Of a DNA stretch of 37,443 bases, positions 32,543 through 37,443 are shown in pieces; within the stretch, counting starts at the first letter, position 1, and every line of letters begins with the position of its first letter. The notes below the pieces were generated by a model. It did not search any database, was not told where the DNA came from, and was given only the letters and a program-made list of their open reading frames with translations. The position numbers and the translations under genes were made by a program. Origin of the DNA: a virus; the IMG/VR virus record IMGVR_UViG_3300038701_001928, positions 1 through 37,443 of that record. The stretch is one strand, 5' to 3'.

Positions 32543-32704
32543 ATGACAGCATTAAGAAAGCCCATGATTAAAGACCCGAAAGACGCATTTTTTATACCGC
32601 CCGTGCCACAAAGACCAAACCCGCCGCCGCCCATTAATCAGGAATATTGGGCTTTAAAATGTTTGCTTTCCGACTCCGTTTGTGTAAGCATAAACAAGCA
32701 GTAG
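32543..32704 (+). CDS. Small proline-rich protein, 53 residues
   Basis: 53 residues from ATG 32543, GGAAAG upstream. The middle is proline rich (IPPVPQRPNPPPPI), then WALKCLLSDSVCVSINKQ. No family recognised. It is the last gene of the middle operon, before the terminator. Confidence 0.55.
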   Translation: MTALRKPMIKDPKDAFFIPPVPQRPNPPPPINQEYWALKCLLSDSVCVSINKQ

Positions 32705-32734
32705 TAATATTGTTTTTTAGAACGTCACACTCTT

Positions 32735-32759
32735 GCCCCGCTTTTTGCGGGGCTTTTTT
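32735..32759 (+). terminator. Strong intrinsic terminator
   Basis: GCCCCGC (32735-32741), loop TTTTT, GCGGGGC (32747-32753), then six T residues (32754-32759). A textbook intrinsic terminator on +, ending the operon that starts at promoter 2. Confidence 0.95.
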
Positions 32760-32789
32760 GTGCCCGTTCACATACAAACAAAAACGCAC

Positions 32790-32821
32790 TTGGTGCATTA
32801 TAACCCCCGTGTTATAGTGCA
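32790..32821 (+). promoter_or_regulatory. Promoter with overlapping inverted-repeat operator
   Basis: TTGGTG (32790-32795), 17-base spacer, TATAGT (32813-32818). Arms TGCATTATAAC (32794-32804) and GTTATAGTGCA (32811-32821) form an 11-bp inverted repeat (one mismatch) with a 6-base loop, covering the spacer and -10 box. A repressor bound here would block the polymerase. The GTTATARTGCA half-site also occurs at promoter 1. Confidence 0.8.
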
Positions 32822-32844
32822 TTAAATACATGAAAGGTAAGGAA

Positions 32845-33384
32845 ATGATATCACAAAAATATAAAGAAACATTAAGAGAAAGCCATGCTTTAAATCCGGA
32901 TTGGGGCACAAGCGCCAAAAACCATGCACAACCAGTACATGCACTTATTGCCACACATCATGCAAAAAGCGTTTTAGATTATGGTTGTGGCAAAGCGGCA
33001 TTGGAAGAATCGTTAAAGTTTTGGAAAGCGGAAGTTAAATTTACAAACTATGATCCTGCAATTCCGGATTTTGAAGAAAAACCACATGGTAAGTTTGATT
33101 TGGTTACATGCATTGATGTGTTGGAGCACATAGAACCCGAATACATACATGATGTATTGCAGGATATAGCCAATTATATAAATAAGGTTGGATATCTGGT
33201 TATATCAACCCGCAAAGCCATACATATATTGCCGGATGGACGGAACGCACATTTATTGGTTGAAAGCTTTGAAACATGGGAAGCCTTGGTAAATGAATTT
33301 TTTGAGATAGTGCAAAGCCATGATTTTAAGCATTGCCATGAAGCACGATTTATAGTGAAGCCATTAAATGCAAATAGTGCATGA
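32845..33384 (+). CDS. SAM-dependent methyltransferase (class I)
   Basis: 179 residues from ATG 32845, preferred over 32830 because AAAGGTAAGG lies immediately before it. Motif I is VLDYGCGKA (43-51), D70 ends strand 2, and CIDVLEHIEPEY (89-100) is the post-I segment of Methyltransf_23-like enzymes. No DNA-methyltransferase PPY motif is present, so the substrate is likely a small molecule, RNA, protein or modified base. It is the only gene between the operator promoter and promoter 3. Confidence 0.82.
   Translation: MISQKYKETLRESHALNPDWGTSAKNHAQPVHALIATHHAKSVLDYGCGKAALEESLKFWKAEVKFTNYDPAIPDFEEKPHGKFDLVTCIDVLEHIEPEYIHDVLQDIANYINKVGYLVISTRKAIHILPDGRNAHLLVESFETWEALVNEFFEIVQSHDFKHCHEARFIVKPLNANSA
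33368..33382 (+). promoter_or_regulatory. Operator-like copy inside methyltransferase end
   Basis: ATGCAAATAGTGCAT, with the core GCAAATAGTGC also present at 24153-24163 (minus strand) and 26738-26748. It lies within the last codons of the methyltransferase gene, ahead of promoter 3, and is near-palindromic (ATGCA / TGCAT ends). No -35 box precedes it, so it looks like a binding site rather than a promoter. Confidence 0.5.
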
Positions 33385-33391
33385 TTTATGC

Positions 33392-33420
33392 TTGAAGTAA
33401 TGCATTAATTGCGCTAGTCT
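33392..33420 (+). promoter_or_regulatory. Shared-motif promoter 3
   Basis: TTGAAG at 33392-33397, 17-base spacer, TAGTCT at 33415-33420, with TTG-N6-TGC-N6-TGCG as in promoters 1 and 2. It precedes the ATG at 33444 by 23 bases. Confidence 0.65.
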
Positions 33421-33443
33421 ATAAAAAATAAGATGGTAAGAAT

Positions 33444-33833
33444 ATGAGTTTAGAATTTTCAGAAAAATATGGATATGATTTTGGCGAAGATGTGCTTGAT
33501 TTGGCATATTTTACTTATAACAGCGCAATAGATCAGGACATATACAATGTGGCATCATTAATTGTTTATGCTAGAAAAAATAACACCCATTATAATAACC
33601 ATGACATAGCAAAAGCACTTGTTTTGGACAAAAATTATATTGAGTTAATTCAATATATATTAGCGGGCGTAAAAAGATTTAAGGCATTTACATATGGTAC
33701 ATCACCCCGCGGACTCTTTGTCGATAACCTAGAAGAAGCACAAGAGTTTTTAAATGTTTTTGAAGATCATTATTTATTGGAATGGGGGATAAATATCCAT
33801 GAAAGCACACAATTTATAACACAAGAAAGGTAA
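33444..33833 (+). CDS. Hypothetical protein, 129 residues
   Basis: 129 residues, helical: FTYNSAIDQDIYNVASLIVYARKNN, HDIAKALVLDKNYIELIQYILAGVKRFK, then FTYGTSPRGLF. Not recognised. First gene of the last unit behind promoter 3. Its stop is within the AAAGGTAAG Shine-Dalgarno of the next gene. Confidence 0.6.
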   Translation: MSLEFSEKYGYDFGEDVLDLAYFTYNSAIDQDIYNVASLIVYARKNNTHYNNHDIAKALVLDKNYIELIQYILAGVKRFKAFTYGTSPRGLFVDNLEEAQEFLNVFEDHYLLEWGINIHESTQFITQER

Positions 33834-33838
33834 GTAAA

Positions 33839-34111
33839 ATGTTAGATAATCTTATGCCTTTAATCGGCAATTCCTATAATCAGGAAAAAGTAAAAAAAGA
33901 ACGTGAATTGGTAATGAATCATTTGCCAGTAAGCGAAGATGAATTTGAAACATCAAAATTGTTAATACAATTTTCACATGATGGATCGGCAAAAACGTTT
34001 ACTTATGACCGGACGCCTTTTTTAGAGATTAAGCGCCAAGCCGTTGCATCCGTAGATAATGAGGATTCCAGTTACAGCCTTATAGAAAAATTTTCTGTTA
34101 CGGTACTTTAA
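33839..34111 (+). CDS. Hypothetical protein, 90 residues
   Basis: 90 residues: KERELVMNHLPVSEDEFETSKLLIQFSHDGSAKTFTYDRTPFLEIKRQ, beta-rich C-terminus. No family recognised. It ends directly before the next gene, with zero spacing. Confidence 0.6.
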   Translation: MLDNLMPLIGNSYNQEKVKKERELVMNHLPVSEDEFETSKLLIQFSHDGSAKTFTYDRTPFLEIKRQAVASVDNEDSSYSLIEKFSVTVL

Positions 34112-34822
34112 ATGTTGACTTTTACAAAGAAGCTTGAAAGCAAAGCGGAAGCCCTTATACGTGTGCAAAACCACATGAATTTAGGCAGTTTTTACGCATG
34201 GGGGCATCACTTCCATTGTGGGCGCGGTAGCCCGTGCGGTGTGATGTATCATGGTTGGTTAAGGGAAGATGAAAGCATAACACAGTGTGTAAAAAAAGCA
34301 GAAGAAGTGCATGGCATACCGTCAATGGTGGCAGGGCTTTTAAACCACTTTTTTGCCGCGCTTTCCTGTTTACCGGATAAGGGCGTATCACAATTATTTG
34401 TGCAGCAATTTTATGAAGCTATACCGGAACGGGTGAACCTTAGAAACGTGCCATATGACCTGATTTTATACACGTTTGACCATGCCAAATTTTTAAAGGA
34501 ATATGCAAGCGAAGATGCCAAGAGAGTGCTTTTATATGCCCCTACTATCATAGAGAACATGAAAAAGTATTTAGATCAAACAGACCAGATCAAGGCACTT
34601 TATGAGAGTGAATTAATCAACTATCCAAATTATTATAAGGGCAACGACATAAACGCATTGCGCAAGCTGATTACGCCGGATGGCATATTAACAAATGCTA
34701 AATTACATTATTATCTGGATTTTATTTGTGCTGGCCCGAACGCTAAAAAACCCGCCCGCGATAGATGGGAAAAAGAATATGAATTGGCACAAGTGTTTTT
34801 AAGGTTAATTAGGGAGTCATAA
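34112..34822 (+). CDS. Hypothetical helical protein, 236 residues
   Basis: 236 residues, among the largest unknown right-arm proteins. It starts FTKKLESKAEALIRVQNHMNLGSFYAWGHHFHCGRGSPCGVMYHG, with H/C clusters (GHHFHCGRGSPCG, YHGW) that might bind metal, then long helices (SQLFVQQFYEAIPERVNLRN; ENMKKYLDQTDQIKALYESE). No known domain. It immediately precedes the XRE regulator. Confidence 0.6.
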   Translation: MLTFTKKLESKAEALIRVQNHMNLGSFYAWGHHFHCGRGSPCGVMYHGWLREDESITQCVKKAEEVHGIPSMVAGLLNHFFAALSCLPDKGVSQLFVQQFYEAIPERVNLRNVPYDLILYTFDHAKFLKEYASEDAKRVLLYAPTIIENMKKYLDQTDQIKALYESELINYPNYYKGNDINALRKLITPDGILTNAKLHYYLDFICAGPNAKKPARDRWEKEYELAQVFLRLIRES

Positions 34823-35055
34823 TGAAATCAGAAGAATTAATAAATTTCCGGCTTATGGTTGGTTTATCACAACCAAAAATGGCAACCGCCCTTGGTTACA
34901 GCTTGCGCAGTTATCAGAATTTTGAAAGCGGCGCAACGGAAATACGCAACGGGGTGGGTTTGGCGTGTGCGGCATATGCGCTTGGCATTCGGGAATATGA
35001 CGGCCCCCGCGCCGTGGAAGATTGGCAAAAAACAAAACAGAAAGGCAAAAAATGA
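34822..35055 (+). CDS. XRE-type helix-turn-helix regulator
   Basis: 77 residues. LINFRLMVGLSQPKMATALGYSLRSYQNFESGATEIRNGVGLACAAYALGI gives an XRE/Cro-like helix-turn-helix (SQPKMATALGYSLRSYQNFE, recognition helix near residues 27-37), with a basic tail. A candidate for recognising the repeated operator motifs. It overlaps the previous stop by one base and the next gene by four. Confidence 0.82.
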   Translation: MKSEELINFRLMVGLSQPKMATALGYSLRSYQNFESGATEIRNGVGLACAAYALGIREYDGPRAVEDWQKTKQKGKK

Positions 35056-35297
35056 GAATTGGCAGCATATCATTCATAGAAGACAGTAATGCAGAAATGT
35101 TTTTTGAACGCCCTTTTATTGGAGAAAGCAAAACTTTCCAGTTAGATTGCTTATATGACATTTTAAATGATGCAACCGCGGCAATAGAATATATGAACGA
35201 AAATAATTGTACATTTGAAGAATATATAGCCCGCACAGAAGAAGAAAAAACAGGAAGTCTAAATTTTCAATTACACAGACGGAAACATAAAAAATGA
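35052..35297 (+). CDS. Hypothetical protein, 81 residues
   Basis: 81 residues from ATG 35052, which overlaps the regulator's stop (ATGA); an in-frame start at 35022 lies inside that gene and is less likely. NAEMFFERPFIGESKTFQLDCLYDILNDATAAIEYMNENN. No family recognised; basic C-terminus (HRRKHKK). Confidence 0.55.
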   Translation: MRIGSISFIEDSNAEMFFERPFIGESKTFQLDCLYDILNDATAAIEYMNENNCTFEEYIARTEEEKTGSLNFQLHRRKHKK

Positions 35298-35701
35298 CTA
35301 TAGGAATCACAAAAACAGAATCTTTAATTAAACATGGTTACGCGCCTGGCGAATATATGTTTTGGTGTAAAACATGCGGCGCAAAAGATATAGGGGATAA
35401 AACATCAAAATGTTGCAGAAAATGTGCAACATTTGCCCATATATCAGGTCAATATGCATTAAGAGAACATCAAGAAAGCCATGTAAAAATATTTGAATTT
35501 AAAAATGCCCCGCAAGAACTAAAATTGCTTTCATGCAATGGTGGTGATGAAGATTGGATAGCAATTTTACCAAACGATTTTAACGATGGTTTTAGACCTT
35601 TTTGGCTTGAAGAAGGCACAAGTTTTGGGTGTTGTTGTGTTGATGAATATGAACACCCTAATTATCCAAACTGTAAAATTCTTATAGGTTGCCACTCATA
35701 A
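35294..35701 (+). CDS. Zinc-ribbon protein
   Basis: 135 residues. FWCKTCGAKDIGDKTSKCCRKCATF (about 23-47) has two CxxC pairs, a zinc ribbon. Later cysteines (GCCCVDEY; PNCKILIGCH) might bind another metal. Phage zinc-ribbon proteins of this kind often touch nucleic acid or proteins; no specific role is seen. Confidence 0.65.
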   Translation: MTIGITKTESLIKHGYAPGEYMFWCKTCGAKDIGDKTSKCCRKCATFAHISGQYALREHQESHVKIFEFKNAPQELKLLSCNGGDEDWIAILPNDFNDGFRPFWLEEGTSFGCCCVDEYEHPNYPNCKILIGCHS

Positions 35702-35961
35702 TGGAAAAGTTATTACAAAAACGAAAAGAGACAACAAAACCTTTAAAATCTAAAGGTTGGAAAGTTTTAATACTTAGCAATAAAGGTGCTTTTTTTTCAC
35801 CCAAAACCTACAAAACAAAAATGGTATGTGAACAAGAAATAGAACGCTTAAAAAAGCGTCATAAGCATAATGCAGAAGTTTTGGGGCATAGAAAAAATCA
35901 TTGGAATGGCACAAGCGGAATTATACCGCATGCATACATAGCTTATCCGGTAAATATATAA
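35701..35961 (+). CDS. Hypothetical basic protein, 86 residues
   Basis: 86 residues from ATG 35701, overlapping the previous stop (TAATG). Very basic: KLLQKRKETTKPLKSKGWKVLILSNKGAFFS and EQEIERLKKRHKHNAEVLGH. No known family. Confidence 0.55.
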   Translation: MEKLLQKRKETTKPLKSKGWKVLILSNKGAFFSPKTYKTKMVCEQEIERLKKRHKHNAEVLGHRKNHWNGTSGIIPHAYIAYPVNI

Positions 35962-36131
35962 TGGGTATTCAGTATAATATTAATCCGGCAAAAGAAGATA
36001 TTGCCGCAGCCCGCAAACTTTTAATAGAAACGTTTGGCACTTTGCCAACGTTCGATGCCAGATCGCCAAAAGTAACGAAAATATATGAATTGCTTGTAAG
36101 CGCAGAACATAAATTAAAAACAGGTAAGTAA
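35961..36131 (+). CDS. Hypothetical protein, 56 residues
   Basis: 56 residues from ATG 35961, overlapping the previous stop; a longer frame from TTG 35901 is unlikely. MGIQYNINPAKEDIAAARKLLIETFGTLPTFDARSPKVTKIYELLVSAEHKL. No family recognised. Precedes the second DNA methyltransferase by two bases. Confidence 0.55.
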   Translation: MGIQYNINPAKEDIAAARKLLIETFGTLPTFDARSPKVTKIYELLVSAEHKLKTGK

Positions 36132-36133
36132 AA

Positions 36134-37060
36134 ATGAAAAACATTATAGAATTTGGAGATTGCCGCGCAATTATGAAGAAGTGGGCACAATTGGGCGTTA
36201 AGGTTAATACTTGTGTCACAAGCCCCCCTTATTATGGCTTAAGAGATTATGGACATAGTGAACAAATAGGCTTAGAGTTAAGCCCAAATGAATATGTTAA
36301 AAATTTAGTTGAAGTTTTTAGGCATGTAAGAGAAATTTTGCATGATGATGGCACTATATGGGTAAACCTTGGGGACTCTTATGCCGGATCTAATAAAGGG
36401 CAATGGCACGGTGAAAGCAAAGACCCATACAACAACAAAACACAGGGTATGAGTCTTGAACGTGTGCCAGCTGGCAAAATTGGATTAAAGCAAAAGGATT
36501 TAATTGGCATCCCATGGCGCGTTGCCTTTGCATTGCAAGAAGATGGTTGGTATTTGCGGCAAGATATCATTTGGAACAAACCAAGCCCAATGCCAGAAAG
36601 TGTGCGCGATAGATGCACAAAAGCACACGAATATATTTTTCTATTAAGCAAAAATAAAAATTATTATTTTGACCAAGAAGCAATAAAAGAAAAATCTAAT
36701 ACATTTGACAATAATGTAAGGGATAGAGAAAACACCAGACTTAATAATACGCCAGGGCGCACAAAAATGGGTGGCTTAACTAAAAATAATTATGAGTATA
36801 AAAACAAAAGATCAGTTTGGACGGTTGCCGCTAAAGCTTATTCAGGCGCACATTTTGCAGTATATCCGCCCGAACTTATAGCACCATGCATATTAGCAGG
36901 AAGCCCAAAAGGTGGAATTGTTTTAGATCCTTTTATGGGTAGTGGAACTACAGCATACACAGCAAAAGAAAATTCAAGACATTACCTTGGGTGTGAAATT
37001 AACAAAGAATATAAGCCTTTGCAGGATGAAAGATTAATACAAGAGGTTTTATATATATGA
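36134..37060 (+). CDS. Second DNA methyltransferase (beta class)
   Basis: 308 residues. Catalytic motif TSPPYYGLRDYG (29-40), HFAVYPPELIAPCILAGSP (240-258) and SAM motif DPFMGSGTT (265-273); order IV then I is beta class. SPPY is frequent in N4-cytosine enzymes, but the product base needs measurement. The GGTAAG Shine-Dalgarno precedes the ATG. No restriction endonuclease partner is next to it, other than the HNH gene that overlaps its end by four bases. Confidence 0.92.
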   Translation: MKNIIEFGDCRAIMKKWAQLGVKVNTCVTSPPYYGLRDYGHSEQIGLELSPNEYVKNLVEVFRHVREILHDDGTIWVNLGDSYAGSNKGQWHGESKDPYNNKTQGMSLERVPAGKIGLKQKDLIGIPWRVAFALQEDGWYLRQDIIWNKPSPMPESVRDRCTKAHEYIFLLSKNKNYYFDQEAIKEKSNTFDNNVRDRENTRLNNTPGRTKMGGLTKNNYEYKNKRSVWTVAAKAYSGAHFAVYPPELIAPCILAGSPKGGIVLDPFMGSGTTAYTAKENSRHYLGCEINKEYKPLQDERLIQEVLYI

Positions 37061-37404
37061 CCCGCGCCACATCAAATGAAAGAGGATATGGCAGCAAGTG
37101 GCAATCATACCGCAAAGGATTCATAAAGCGAAATCCATTGTGCGTGTTTTGTAAAGCGATTGGAAAGATTACAGCCGCCACGGTTGTTGACCACATCACA
37201 CCACACAAGGGCAATAAGAAGTTATTTTGGGATGAAAAAAACCATCAAGCATTATGCACTAACTGCCATGATAGCCATAAGCAGAGAATAGAAAGATTAG
37301 GTTATTCTAATATGGTAGATGATGCGGGATGGCCTATTGATGAAAACCATCCTGTTAATTGTAGATCAAGGCTTGCAGAGGATGGGGGGGTGGTCAAAAA
37401 GTGA
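37057..37404 (+). CDS. HNH endonuclease near the packaging site
   Basis: 115 residues. LCVFC (C29, C32) and LCTNCH (C67, C70) bind structural zinc; the HNH core has VVDHITPH (DH at 45-46) and the N and H of KNHQALC. N-terminal ERGYGSKWQSYRKGF is typical of HK97 gp74-like enzymes. These proteins assist the terminase in cos cutting. It lies within about 165 bases of the terminase gene if the ends are joined. Start overlaps the methyltransferase stop (ATGA). Confidence 0.93.
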   Translation: MTRATSNERGYGSKWQSYRKGFIKRNPLCVFCKAIGKITAATVVDHITPHKGNKKLFWDEKNHQALCTNCHDSHKQRIERLGYSNMVDDAGWPIDENHPVNCRSRLAEDGGVVKK

Positions 37405-37424
37405 ATTAGGTGCATGCTCCAGAC

Positions 37425-37443
37425 CGGACTGACATCCTTTCTC
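37425..37443 (+). other. Window end: possible cos half
   Basis: CGGACTGACA (37425-37434) recurs at 13-22 at the window start. If the ends are joined the copies lie 31 bases apart and flank a quasi-palindrome, CCTTTCTC (37436-37443) pairing with GAGAAGG (6-12) around AAGAA with one bulged T. This is the presumed packaging site next to HNH and terminase genes. No gene is seen in the 39 bases after the HNH stop. Confidence 0.4.

Noticed and set aside
1-37443. CRISPR arrays, insertion sequences, integrase or attachment sites
   Set aside because: No regularly spaced repeats, transposase, integrase or duplicated att-like core were seen. The repeated motifs found are short promoter or operator elements.

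Overview
The window reads as a complete, or nearly complete, genome of a tailed phage with a long non-contractile tail (siphovirus type, HK97-like head), opened between its HNH endonuclease gene and its small terminase gene. The base composition is moderately AT-rich. The likely host is an alphaproteobacterium: one protein carries a GapR (DUF2312) domain, a nucleoid protein typical of that class, and the tail chaperone resembles the gp10 family of alphaproteobacterial gene transfer agents. This host call is inference. I see no integrase, excisionase or CI-type repressor, so an obligately lytic lifestyle is the simpler reading.

Left arm (about 1 to 23,800, all on +): a TATAAT-bearing start region, small and large terminase, portal, ClpP-type head protease, major capsid protein, connectors, head-tail joining proteins, major tail protein, a tail chaperone pair joined by a clear -1 frameshift signal (A AAA AAG followed by a 10-bp hairpin), tape measure, three distal tail proteins, a 1250-residue J-like tip protein and fibre genes. 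A lysis cassette follows: DUF1353 protein, a small membrane coiled-coil protein, a stand-alone response-regulator receiver domain, a GH19-type endolysin with a C-terminal membrane hairpin, and overlapping spanins. The arm ends with a tail spike bearing a C-terminal SGNH hydrolase and a strong terminator that also faces the only minus-strand gene.

Right arm (about 24,150 to 37,404, mostly +): four apparent transcription units of small early/middle genes. Three start with a shared promoter pattern, TTG-N6-TGC-N6-TGCG with the -10 box 17 bases after the -35 box. The fourth has a TTGGTG/TATAGT promoter overlapped by an inverted repeat. The genes include a ribbon-helix-helix-like protein, a CAU-anticodon tRNA, a DUF1064 nuclease-like protein, DUF1643, two DNA methyltransferases, a third SAM-dependent methyltransferase, an ASCH-like protein, a winged-helix-like protein, a GapR fusion, an XRE-type regulator, many short unknowns, and an HNH endonuclease next to the presumed packaging site. 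No polymerase, helicase, primase or recognisable replication initiator is present. An AT-rich gap with DnaA-box-like sequences is the best origin candidate, so host-driven replication is proposed.

Working model: the right-arm units are expressed early from related promoters, modify DNA and influence host replication; the left arm is then expressed as a long late operon ending at the convergent terminator. Most compelling for follow-up are the receiver domain inside the lysis cassette, the shared promoter/operator family, the GapR fusion, and a potentially structured RNA of about 200 bases at 29997-30193.
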